From Solirubrobacterales bacterium (lineage in GTDB: Bacteria; Actinomycetota; Thermoleophilia; Solirubrobacterales; Solirubrobacteraceae): a stretch of 6,420 bases of DNA. The DNA lies in the NCBI GenBank assembly GCA_025964075.1, contig JAOPZQ010000160.1, forward strand, positions 1 to 6,420, in the 5' to 3' direction. A program made the translations under genes and the position numbers. Under the pieces are notes generated by a model. That model made no database searches. It saw only the letters and a list, made by a program, of their open reading frames with translations, and was not told where the DNA came from. Positions 1 through 5,550 of this stretch are shown piece by piece; within the stretch, counting starts at the first letter, position 1; every line of letters starts with the position of its first letter.

Positions 1-6
1 GCGACC

Positions 7-68
7 GCTCACCCGCCGTTCGCCGCGCCCGACACGCCGCCCCGGACGCGGCTCACCCGCCGCTCGCC
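7..68. repeat. 18-bp direct repeat pair upstream of rpmH
   Basis: The 18-mer GCTCACCCGCCGTTCGCC at 7-24 recurs at 51-68 with one change (T to C at its 13th base), a 44-bp period. The sequence between the copies does not continue the match. No gene with recognisable protein features covers 1-236 on either strand. The pair could be a regulator-binding repeat for the rpmH promoter or a remnant of the origin region; the sequence does not decide this. Confidence 0.5.
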
Positions 69-111
69 CCCGGCCTCGCGCTCCCGGCGGGACTCGCTTG
101 GAGTGCCCGAA

Positions 112-146
112 CTCGTCCGGGCCGGCGAGCCGCGCGTGCGTATACT
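112..146 (+). promoter_or_regulatory. putative rpmH operon promoter with dyad over the -35 position
   Basis: A -10-like hexamer TATACT lies at 141-146, preceded by TGCG. No good -35 hexamer is present at the expected place (about 118-123). Instead an imperfect dyad, CTCG-t-CCGG-g-CCGG-CGAG, occupies 112-129 and could be an activator or repressor site. A start near 152 would give a leader of about 85 nt before rpmH, containing the 10-bp palindrome GCGGCGCCGC at 157-166. The call rests on the hexamer being A+T-rich in very GC-rich DNA and on its position upstream of the first operon gene. Confidence 0.45.
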
Positions 147-236
147 CGATCGCCGAGCGGCGCCGCCCCGTATGGCTGCGTCGATAGTCCGGTCGCGTCT
201 TGCGGCGCGCCCCGGCTCACGAAGGAACCGAGGACG

Positions 237-371
237 ATGAAACGGACGTACCAGCCCAAGAAGCGCAAGCGAGCCCGCACGCACGGGTTTCGCGCCCGCA
301 TGCAGACGCGGGCGGGCCGGCTGACGCTGAAGCGCCGGCGCTCGAAGGGGCGCAAGCGCCTCACGGTGTAG
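237..371 (+). CDS. rpmH: 50S ribosomal protein L34
   Basis: This 44-aa protein is a structural component of the large ribosomal subunit and binds 23S rRNA. It begins MKRTYQPKKRKRARTHGFRARM, the family signature, continues with the basic stretch LKRRRSKGRKRL and ends LTV. Its full length is typical of L34. The ATG at 237 is fixed by the invariant N-terminus, and AAGGA at 222-226 sits 10 nt upstream as a ribosome binding site. It is the first gene of an rpmH-rnpA-yidD-yidC-khpB cluster and ends 8 nt before the preferred rnpA start, so the two are almost certainly cotranscribed from the TATACT promoter upstream. Nothing in it is unusual. Confidence 0.97.
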   Translation: MKRTYQPKKRKRARTHGFRARMQTRAGRLTLKRRRSKGRKRLTV

Positions 372-379
372 TGGGCGGC

Positions 380-760
380 GTGCCGGTCCCCGGCCGGCGC
401 TCCAAGCGAGGTCGTCTGTCGCGGAGCGCCGAGTTCGATCGCGTCTACCGCCAGGGTCGCTCCCACGGGAGCCGCGCCCTGGTGCTCTACGCGTTCCCGC
501 GCGCGGACGCGGAAGAGGCGCGGTTCGGACTCTCCGTCTCGCGAAAGGTGGGCGGTGCGGTCGACCGGAACCGCGTGAAGCGCCTGCTGCGCGAGGCGTA
601 CCGGCAGGACGCGGATCGGGTCGCCCCTGGCTACGACATCGTGCTTCTCGCTCGGCCCGAGGCCCGGGCGCTGGCGGAGCGCGACGGCCTCGCCGGCATG
701 CGCGCCGCCCTGAGCGAGCTGCTGGAGCGCGCTGGGGTTCTGACCGGGAGCGCGGGATGA
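380..760 (+). CDS. rnpA: RNase P protein component
   Basis: This is the small basic protein cofactor of RNase P, which helps the catalytic RNA remove 5' leaders from pre-tRNAs in the cytoplasm. With GTG 380 as start it is 126 aa. It shows the N-terminal RLSRSAEFDRVYRQG pattern (residues 12-26), the central strand FGLSVSRKVG (49-58) and the diagnostic RNR motif AVDRNRVKRLLREAYR (60-75). GTG 371, sharing one base with the rpmH stop, is an alternative giving 3 more residues; neither start has a clear Shine-Dalgarno. I chose 380 because the family usually begins a few residues before the RLsrs motif. The frame stays open back to a TTG at 200, through all of rpmH. The stop overlaps the yidD start in ATGA. 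Confidence 0.93.
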   Translation: MPVPGRRSKRGRLSRSAEFDRVYRQGRSHGSRALVLYAFPRADAEEARFGLSVSRKVGGAVDRNRVKRLLREAYRQDADRVAPGYDIVLLARPEARALAERDGLAGMRAALSELLERAGVLTGSAG

Positions 761-1020
761 AGGTGGTGCGCGCAGTCGCCCTCGCGCCCATCCGGCTCTA
801 CCGCAGAGTGATCTCTCCGGCGCTTCCACGGCGCTGCAAGTACGAGCCCACGTGCTCCAGTTACGCCGAGCAGGCGATTCACGAGTTCGGCATACTCCGT
901 GGGCTCGTGCTCGCGGGCTGGCGCCTACTGCGCTGCAATCCGTGGAGTCACGGGGGCTACGACCCGCCGCACGCCCAGAGGTTGTTCGCACCCGGCCGCA
1001 CCGCGCCGCCGAGCCCCTGA
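757..1020 (+). CDS. yidD: YidD family membrane protein insertion efficiency factor
   Basis: YidD is a small membrane-associated protein, encoded beside yidC in many bacteria, that aids insertion of inner membrane proteins. This copy is 87 aa, the usual size. It has an amphipathic N-terminal segment (APIRLYRRVISPALP, residues 10-24), then the family core CKYEPTCSSYA (27-37) with Cys27 and Cys33, G45-R48-G49, and RLLRCNPWSHGGYDP (56-70) with Cys60. The ATG at 757 overlaps the rnpA stop by 4 nt (ATGA), implying translational coupling. GGGA-type pairing just upstream is poor, which agrees with coupling. The gene ends 4 nt before yidC. Family assignment is firm; the exact molecular role of YidD is not well settled. 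Confidence 0.93.
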   Translation: MKVVRAVALAPIRLYRRVISPALPRRCKYEPTCSSYAEQAIHEFGILRGLVLAGWRLLRCNPWSHGGYDPPHAQRLFAPGRTAPPSP

Positions 1021-1024
1021 CGCC

Positions 1025-2023
1025 ATGCTCGTCCTCGCCAACATCTTCCAGCCGCTGATCGACTTCTTCGAGGCGATCCTCAAGTTCTTCCACAACACCG
1101 TGGGAGTCGGCTGGGGGATGTCGATCATCCTGATGACCGTCGTCATCCGCGCCGCGCTGGTGCCCCTGACGCTCAAGCAGATGCACTCGATGCAGCGCAT
1201 GCAGCAGCTGCAGCCTCAGATCAAAGCGCTGCAGGCGAAGTACAAGGACGACAAGCAGCGCATGCAGCAGGAGATGATGAAGTTCTACAAGGAGAACCAG
1301 GTCAACCCGTTCTCCTCCTGTCTCCCGATGGTCCTGCAGCTGCCGGTGTTCATCTCGCTGTTCTTCATGTTGCGCCACGACCTCCGGAAGAACATCTGCC
1401 CTGACGTCCAGACGCTCGCCCACACGGTGCATCACGTCCCGCTGAGCAAGACGGTTCCATGCTCGGCGTATGGCGCGAACGACCCACACGCCCACTTCCT
1501 CTTCATCCATGACCTGACCGACAAGGCGACGGGCACCACGCTGATCGTCCTGATCGTGCTCTACATCGCGTCGCAGCTGGGTTCCAGCCTGATGATGACG
1601 ACGACGATGGACAAGATGCAGCGGAACCTGATGCTGTTCCTGCCGCTGATCTTCGTCACGTTCGTGATCAGGTTCCCGGCGGGGCTCATCGTCTACTGGA
1701 TCACGACCAACCTCTGGACCGTCCTTCAGCAGTACTTCGTCAAGAAGCGCGTCGGTCCGCTCGTGCCCGCGACCGCGATGGCTGCCGCAGGCGGAGGCGG
1801 GGGGGGCGGCTCCGGCGGTGGACCCGGCTCAGGGCGATGGGGCGGCAGAGGAGGCCGACGCGGTGGGGACGAGGGCGGAGACCTGGCGCCTACACCCGCG
1901 GCCAAGGCTCCCAGCGCGAAGGGAAAGACGACTTCGAACGGCGCCAGCGCCGAGGACCGTCGATCCGCAAAGCCGCCACCGCCACCCCGCAAGAAGAAGA
2001 AGCGCTCCGGCCGCCGCCGCTAG
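1025..2023 (+). CDS. yidC: YidC/Oxa1/SpoIIIJ family membrane protein insertase
   Basis: YidC inserts and folds membrane proteins, alone or with SecYEG. This 332-aa protein is the short form without the large periplasmic domain of proteobacterial YidC. Visible parts: amphipathic N-terminal helix (about 5-24), TM1 (30-48) with the conserved groove arginine Arg42, a charged cytoplasmic coiled hairpin rich in M, Q and K (49-93), TM2 (99-116), an extracytoplasmic loop (117-170) with Cys125 and Cys146, TM3 (171-190), TM4 (202-216) and TM5 with FPAGLIVYWITTNLW (217-231). A roughly 90-aa tail follows: glycine-rich with G8 in the DNA, then proline-rich, then KKKKRSGRRR, probably a ribosome-binding basic tail. 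ATG 1025 is 4 nt after the yidD stop and lacks a clear Shine-Dalgarno. Upstream in-frame codons overlap yidD and are not YidC-like. Confidence 0.94.
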   Translation: MLVLANIFQPLIDFFEAILKFFHNTVGVGWGMSIILMTVVIRAALVPLTLKQMHSMQRMQQLQPQIKALQAKYKDDKQRMQQEMMKFYKENQVNPFSSCLPMVLQLPVFISLFFMLRHDLRKNICPDVQTLAHTVHHVPLSKTVPCSAYGANDPHAHFLFIHDLTDKATGTTLIVLIVLYIASQLGSSLMMTTTMDKMQRNLMLFLPLIFVTFVIRFPAGLIVYWITTNLWTVLQQYFVKKRVGPLVPATAMAAAGGGGGGGSGGGPGSGRWGGRGGRRGGDEGGDLAPTPAAKAPSAKGKTTSNGASAEDRRSAKPPPPPRKKKKRSGRRR

Positions 2024-2026
2024 GTC

Positions 2027-2503
2027 ATGACCGCGGACGAGTCCCTGCCTTCGAGTCCTGTCGACCGAGTCCGGCTCACGCTCGAGAAGATCGTCGCCGC
2101 CATCGGTGTCGAGGCTGCCGTTCATGTCGAGGAAGACGCCGACAGCATTCGTGCGAACCTCGAGGGCGAGGAGCTTGGCCTGGCGATCGGCCGACACGGC
2201 CAGACCATCGACGCTATCCAGCACCTCGCCTACCGGGTGGCGTTCCGGGACGAGGACGAGCGCAAGCGCGTCGAGGTCGATGCTGCCGGCTACCGAGATC
2301 GCCGCGCGGCCGTGCTGGAAGAGGAAGCCGACCGCGCGGCCGACGAGGCGATCCGCTCCGGTCGCCCCGTCGAGCTGGACGCAATGAACGCCGTCGAGCG
2401 GCGGGTGGTTCACGAGTACCTCCGCGAGCGCGGGGACGTCGAGACGTACAGCGAAGGCCGCGAGCCCGATCGCCGGCTTGTCGTCTCGCCGCTCGCGACG
2501 TAG
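2027..2503 (+). CDS. khpB: Jag/KhpB family RNA-binding protein (KH and R3H domains)
   Basis: Jag/KhpB proteins bind RNA, often as partners of KhpA, and influence cell elongation and division in Gram-positive bacteria. This 158-aa copy has a KH domain (about 15-90) with the GxxG loop Gly55-Arg-His-Gly58 inside AIGRHGQTIDAIQHL, and an R3H domain (about 95-155) with Arg125-xxx-His129 and the closing VETYSEGREPDRRLVV. The N-terminal Jag_N domain of the Bacillus protein is absent, giving the short form. ATG 2027 lies 3 nt after the yidC stop with only a weak AGG upstream, so translation is probably coupled. The yidC-jag pair is widely conserved. It appears to be the last gene of the rpmH operon, as a 102-nt gap with a hairpin follows. 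Confidence 0.92.
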   Translation: MTADESLPSSPVDRVRLTLEKIVAAIGVEAAVHVEEDADSIRANLEGEELGLAIGRHGQTIDAIQHLAYRVAFRDEDERKRVEVDAAGYRDRRAAVLEEEADRAADEAIRSGRPVELDAMNAVERRVVHEYLRERGDVETYSEGREPDRRLVVSPLAT

Positions 2504-2560
2504 CGGCAGGCAGCGCGGATCGCGCCTCCGCTGCGACACGCGCGTGGTGTTTCGCCCGTT

Positions 2561-2576
2561 CTCGGCCACCGCCGAG
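2561..2576 (+). terminator. possible terminator hairpin after khpB
   Basis: CTCGGC (2561-2566) and GCCGAG (2571-2576) form a perfect 6-bp stem with a CACC loop, 57 nt after the khpB stop. No T-run follows, only a less GC-rich stretch, so termination is plausible but partial read-through into the next gene is possible. Confidence 0.35.
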
Positions 2577-2584
2577 GGCGATAC

Positions 2585-2613
2585 TGTTTCACCGGGCTAT
2601 AGAACGTGAAACA
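2585..2613. promoter_or_regulatory. split parS-like inverted repeat (13-bp spacer)
   Basis: TGTTTCAC at 2585-2592 and GTGAAACA at 2606-2613 are the exact left and right halves of the bacterial chromosomal parS consensus (TGTTTCACGTGAAACA), separated by 13 bp (2593-2605) containing the palindrome CTATAG. All 16 consensus bases are kept; half-site centres lie 21 bp apart, about two helical turns. The first three bases of the right half are the GTG start of the downstream LAGLIDADG gene. In RNA the halves would form an 8-bp stem with the start codon inside it. It could be a diverged ParB site, an operator, an RNA switch or a combination. The match is seen directly; binding by ParB is inferred. 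Confidence 0.6.
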
Positions 2614-3031
2614 TCCGCCCGAAAACCCCATCGAGACACGGACTGTTCCCACGGCGCCAGTTGATTCGGGCGCCGTGGCCCTCAGCCCCTTCGATCACGG
2701 CGTCCTCGTCGGGATCCTCATCGGCGAAGGGTCGTTCGGCGGCGACGGCAAGCAACCGCAGATCACCCTGAAGATGCACATCCGTCACGAGTCGCTGTTC
2801 CGCTGGCTTCAAGAGCGCTTCCCGCGCACGAAGGTCTACGGCCCGTATCACCACGGAGACCGGTCCTTCTACCAATGGATGGCCCGCGGTCGCGCCTTGG
2901 TGATCGACGTACTGCCGTGGCTCGAGGCCGAGCTCGCCGCTCTCGACGGTCACGCGGCACAGCGGTTCGACGCGATGCTCTCGCGCTACGCGGAGTACAT
3001 CGCGCGCGTACGCGCCCAGGCGCAGGTGTGA
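2606..3031 (+). CDS. single-motif LAGLIDADG homing-endonuclease-like protein
   Basis: This 141-aa protein carries one LAGLIDADG motif, LVGILIGEG (residues 34-42), with the catalytic acid position filled by Glu41. An alpha-beta core follows: strand QITLKMHI (52-59), helix HESLFRWLQERF (61-72), strands KVYGPY (76-81) and RSFYQWMA (86-93), and helix RALVIDVLPWLEAEL (96-110). This is the order of one LAGLIDADG half-domain, so it should act as a homodimer on a pseudo-palindromic DNA site. It is free-standing, with no intron or intein around it. GTG 2606 lies in the split parS repeat and has no Shine-Dalgarno; GTG 2675 (118 aa, just before the core) is an alternative. Its stop overlaps the rsmG start (GTGA). 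Retained Glu41 suggests nuclease activity is possible, while the housekeeping setting suggests domestication. Function is unproven. Confidence 0.78.
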   Translation: MKHPPENPIETRTVPTAPVDSGAVALSPFDHGVLVGILIGEGSFGGDGKQPQITLKMHIRHESLFRWLQERFPRTKVYGPYHHGDRSFYQWMARGRALVIDVLPWLEAELAALDGHAAQRFDAMLSRYAEYIARVRAQAQV

Positions 3032-3729
3032 CCCCAGTCGCCGAGCGCCTCGCCGGCCTCGCCGCGGAGTGGAATCTGCCGCCGTCAGCACAACATCAGC
3101 TCGGCGCGGTCCTCGACCTGATCGCCGGCGACACGGAAGCGCCGACGACGGTCGTCGATCCCGCTGCCGGCGTGGAAGCCCACATAGCGGACTCGTTGAC
3201 AGGACTCCTGGTTCTCGAGCTCGTGACGGCGTCTCGCATCGCCGACCTGGGGGCCGGCGCCGGGTTCCCCGGCATTCCGCTCGCTGTCGCGCGGCCTGAC
3301 GCCCACGTCGATCTCGTGGAGAGCAACGCGCGCAAGTGCGCGTTTCTCGAGCGAGCCGCCACCGCCGCGGGGGCCGACAACGTCAGCGTCGTTCAAGCGC
3401 GGGCCGAGGATTGGCAGCCGGGCGGGGCTCTATGCGACGTGGTCACCGCGCGCGCCTTAGCCCCGCTCGTGGTCCTGGTCGAGTACGCCGCCCCGCTCCT
3501 GCGGGACGGTGGCGTTCTGGTCGCCTGGAAGGGCCGTCGCGCCGAAGCCGAGGAGACGGCCGGCGCCAGCGCCGCCGCGATCGTCGGCCTCGCGCCGGAG
3601 CCGCCGATCCGGGTTCCTCCGACGCCGGGTGCCGATCACCGCCATCTCCACGTGTTCCGGAAGGTCGGCCCGACCCCGAGCACGTTCCCTCGTCGCGCCG
3701 GCATAGCCCGCAAGCGGCCCCTCGCGTAG
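3028..3729 (+). CDS. rsmG: 16S rRNA (guanine-N7)-methyltransferase RsmG
   Basis: RsmG (GidB) uses S-adenosylmethionine to methylate N7 of G527 (E. coli numbering) in 16S rRNA. The 233-aa product has HIADSL (residues 52-57), the SAM-binding motif I DLGAGAGFPGIPLA (73-86), the acidic VESNARKCAFLE (97-108) with Glu98 placed to hold the ribose, DVVTARALAPL (137-147), and a C-terminal PRRAGIARKRPL typical of the family. GTG 3028 is chosen because it overlaps the upstream stop as GTGA, has AGG at 3018-3020, and gives the usual RsmG start; the longer open frame upstream overlaps the LAGLIDADG gene. Loss of RsmG is known to cause low-level streptomycin resistance. The rsmG-parA-parB order is common near origins. 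Confidence 0.95.
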   Translation: MTPVAERLAGLAAEWNLPPSAQHQLGAVLDLIAGDTEAPTTVVDPAAGVEAHIADSLTGLLVLELVTASRIADLGAGAGFPGIPLAVARPDAHVDLVESNARKCAFLERAATAAGADNVSVVQARAEDWQPGGALCDVVTARALAPLVVLVEYAAPLLRDGGVLVAWKGRRAEAEETAGASAAAIVGLAPEPPIRVPPTPGADHRHLHVFRKVGPTPSTFPRRAGIARKRPLA

Positions 3730-3735
3730 GGCCGC
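3714..3735 (+). terminator. hairpin spanning the rsmG stop codon
   Basis: GCGGCCC (3714-3720) pairs perfectly with GGGCCGC (3729-3735) over an 8-nt loop that contains most of the rsmG stop codon. The stem is strong but no T-run follows. It probably ends or attenuates the LAGLIDADG-rsmG transcript before parA. Confidence 0.4.
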
Positions 3736-3743
3736 CTGCCGGG

Positions 3744-3759
3744 CGTTGCACGTGGAGGG
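3744..3759. promoter_or_regulatory. weak degenerate parS-like site between rsmG and parA
   Basis: CGTTGCACGTGGAGGG has the central CACGTG and the left GTT of parS, matching the consensus at 10 of 16 positions; most mismatches are in the right half. Its place just upstream of parA fits a parS remnant. However, CACGTG is easy to find by chance in GC-rich DNA, so this is a weak call. Confidence 0.2.
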
Positions 3760-3894
3760 TCGTGCGGGCCACCGCGAGCCGACGGGGGGCCCACGCCACC
3801 GCGCTTCGCACCAGATCACCCTCGATTTGTGGCCAAACTGCGAATCTGCAGCACCAATCCACGCGTGCCGGGGAGCTCCGACCGATTTCGCCGC

Positions 3895-3900
3895 TAGCGT
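3895..3900 (+). promoter_or_regulatory. possible -10 element of a leaderless parA transcript
   Basis: TAGCGT fits the actinobacterial TAnnnT pattern and ends 7 nt before the GTG of parA at 3908, so transcription could start at or next to the start codon. No Shine-Dalgarno precedes that GTG, consistent with a leaderless mRNA. I see no clear -35. The rest of the 178-nt rsmG-parA gap holds the rsmG hairpin, the weak parS-like site and otherwise nothing I can name. Confidence 0.3.
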
Positions 3901-3907
3901 CTCTCGC

Positions 3908-4666
3908 GTGACCACGATCTACGCCATCGCGAACCAGAAGGGCGGGGTGGGTAAGACCACGACCGCGGTGAACCTGGCTGCGTGCGTGGCGGAGGCCGGG
4001 TACCGCACGCTCCTCATCGACATCGACCCACAGGCGAACGCCTCGGTTGGGCTCGGCCTCCCGAAGGATGGCGAGCCTTCGATCTACGAGGTGCTCGCCG
4101 GCACCGCGAGCCTCGCCGATGCGGTGCTACCGACCAACGTCGACCAGCTGTCGGTCGTGCCGTCGAACGGCTCGCTCGCTGGGGCCAACATCGAGTTGCC
4201 GCGACTCGAAGGATCCGAGACGCGGCTCCGCGAAGCCTTGACCGGCGCCGTGGGCGACTACGACTTCGTCCTGCTCGACTGTCCGCCGTCCCTGGGGCCG
4301 CTGACCGTCAACGCGCTCGTCGCCGCCGATCGGGTCATCGTTCCGGTGCAGACCGAGTACTTCGCCCTCGAGGGACTGGCGGGCCTGCTGGACACGCTCG
4401 ACATCATCCGCCGAGACTTGAACCCGCGGCTGACGGTCGCCGGCATGCTGCTGACCATGCACGACGGCCGGACCCGGCTGGCCCAGGACGTCGAGCGCGA
4501 GGTGCGGCGGCATTTCCCCGAGCTCGTATTCGACACCGTGATCCCGCGCAACGTGCGCGTGAGCGAGGCGCCGTCGTTCGGCCGCCCGGTTATCCACCAC
4601 GACCCGCACTGCGCGGGCTCGGACGCGTACTTCGAGCTGGCCAAGGAGGTGGCTGCACGTGGCTGA
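3908..4666 (+). CDS. parA: chromosome partitioning ATPase ParA (Soj)
   Basis: ParA is a P-loop ATPase that binds DNA without sequence preference when ATP-bound; ParB at parS stimulates its ATPase, and this drives origin segregation. The 252-aa protein starts MTTIYAIANQKGGVGKTT, with a deviant Walker A motif (Lys11 signature lysine, Lys16 P-loop lysine), a Walker A' motif DIDPQAN (38-44) and a Walker B motif FVLLDCPPS (Asp124). The C-terminal part has VIPRNVRVSEAPSFGRPV, typical of chromosomal Soj/ParA. GTG 3908 is preferred because the family begins 3-6 residues before the IANQKGGVGK strand; upstream frame extension to a TTG at 3746 is not ParA-like. It lacks a Shine-Dalgarno and may be leaderless. 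It overlaps parB by 8 nt. A small ParA without an N-terminal HTH, as expected for a chromosomal copy. Confidence 0.96.
   Translation: MTTIYAIANQKGGVGKTTTAVNLAACVAEAGYRTLLIDIDPQANASVGLGLPKDGEPSIYEVLAGTASLADAVLPTNVDQLSVVPSNGSLAGANIELPRLEGSETRLREALTGAVGDYDFVLLDCPPSLGPLTVNALVAADRVIVPVQTEYFALEGLAGLLDTLDIIRRDLNPRLTVAGMLLTMHDGRTRLAQDVEREVRRHFPELVFDTVIPRNVRVSEAPSFGRPVIHHDPHCAGSDAYFELAKEVAARG
4643..4650 (+). promoter_or_regulatory. strong ribosome binding site of parB inside parA
   Basis: AAGGAGGT is a near-perfect Shine-Dalgarno sequence within the last codons of parA, 8 nt before the GTG at 4659. It fixes the parB start and contrasts with parA, which has none, suggesting independent and efficient parB translation. 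Confidence 0.75.
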
Positions 4667-5531
4667 GCGAACCCGCGGCATGGGCCGAGGCCTCGCGGCG
4701 ATCCTGACCGTCGCCCCACGCGAGGACGGGGACGAGCTGCGCGCCGTCCCGGTCGATCGCGTCGTGCCGAACCCGAGCCAGCCGCGCCAGCGCTTCGACG
4801 AGGAGGCGCTGACCGCGCTCGCCGGCTCGCTGAAGGCTCGCGGCATGCTCCAGCCCGTCCTCGTGCGCCCGCTTCCGTCGGGCGAGTACGAGCTCATCGC
4901 CGGAGAGCGCCGGTGGCGCGCCGCGCGCCTGGCGGAGCTGGAGGAGATCCCGGCGCTCGTGCGGACCCGCGGCGACGCGGAATCGCTCGAGCTCGCCCTG
5001 ATCGAGAACATGGCTCGCGAGGACCTCAACCCCGTCGAAGAGGCGCGCGCGTGCGCCGCCCTCGTCGAGGAGCTCGGCCTCACTCGCGAGGACGTCGGCT
5101 GCCGGGTGGGGCGCAGCCGCGTGGCGGTGTCGAACCTGCTCCGCCTGCTCGACCTGCCCGACGAGGCCCTGGAGCTCATCGAGCTCGGCGCGCTGACGGA
5201 GGGGCACGGCCGCGCGCTCCTCCTCGCGCCCGACCACGCCGAGCGGCGCCGACTTGCCCGGACCGCGGCGATGCACGGCTGGTCGGTGCGGGAGATCGAG
5301 CGCCGTGCCCGTCAGTCGACGCGGCAACCCGCCGCGCCGCGCCGCACGGCCGCCCCCCATCCGGACCTGGAGGCTTCGCTCACGCGGGTCGCGGACGCGC
5401 TGGGAAGCAGTCTCGGCGCCGACGTGCGGGTCACGGCTCGCGGAGACGGATGCCGCGTGCAGCTGGAGTTCGCGTCCGTCGAGGAGGCGCTCGCGCTGGC
5501 CGAGCGGCTCGGCGCGACGGTGTCCATCTGA
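4659..5531 (+). CDS. parB: chromosome partitioning protein ParB (Spo0J), CTPase
   Basis: ParB is a CTP-dependent DNA clamp that loads at parS, spreads along DNA, recruits SMC and stimulates ParA. The 290-aa protein shows an N-terminal ParA-activating stretch TRGMGRGLAAIL (5-16), PNPSQPRQRFDEEAL (37-51), the CTP-binding GERRWRAAR (82-90), the ENMAREDLNPVEEA box (116-129), a helix-turn-helix parS reader around LTREDVGCRVGRSRVAVSNLLRLLDLP (about 139-165), ALTEGHGRALL, a charged linker (about 215-238) and a C-terminal dimerisation domain. GTG 4659 is supported by AAGGAGGT 8 nt upstream and by overlap with the parA stop. All CTPase motifs look intact, so it should need a functional parS; none in perfect, unsplit form lies in this window. 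Confidence 0.96.
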   Translation: MAERTRGMGRGLAAILTVAPREDGDELRAVPVDRVVPNPSQPRQRFDEEALTALAGSLKARGMLQPVLVRPLPSGEYELIAGERRWRAARLAELEEIPALVRTRGDAESLELALIENMAREDLNPVEEARACAALVEELGLTREDVGCRVGRSRVAVSNLLRLLDLPDEALELIELGALTEGHGRALLLAPDHAERRRLARTAAMHGWSVREIERRARQSTRQPAAPRRTAAPHPDLEASLTRVADALGSSLGADVRVTARGDGCRVQLEFASVEEALALAERLGATVSI

Positions 5532-5550
5532 GGCCGCTCGAGGTCATGGC

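Noticed and set aside
53..1510. A 485-codon open frame on the minus strand
   Set aside because: It lies opposite rpmH, rnpA, yidD and yidC, which have unmistakable family motifs. Its translation is low-complexity and R/H/L/V-rich without a recognisable domain, as expected for antisense frames in GC-rich DNA.
1837..2664. A 275-codon + strand frame overlapping the end of yidC and all of khpB
   Set aside because: Arginine-rich, without motifs, and in conflict with the clear KH and R3H domains of khpB.
2504..3031. Group I intron or intein hosting the LAGLIDADG motif
   Set aside because: The flanking khpB and rsmG genes are both complete and no split exon or splicing-domain residues are seen.
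4590..4598. TTATCCACC, one mismatch from the DnaA box
   Set aside because: It is single, lies inside the conserved parA coding sequence and encodes part of its C-terminus; there is no cluster that would suggest an origin.
4127..5179. A 350-codon open frame on the minus strand opposite parA and parB
   Set aside because: The serine/arginine-rich translation has no domain and mirrors the codon bias of the + strand genes.
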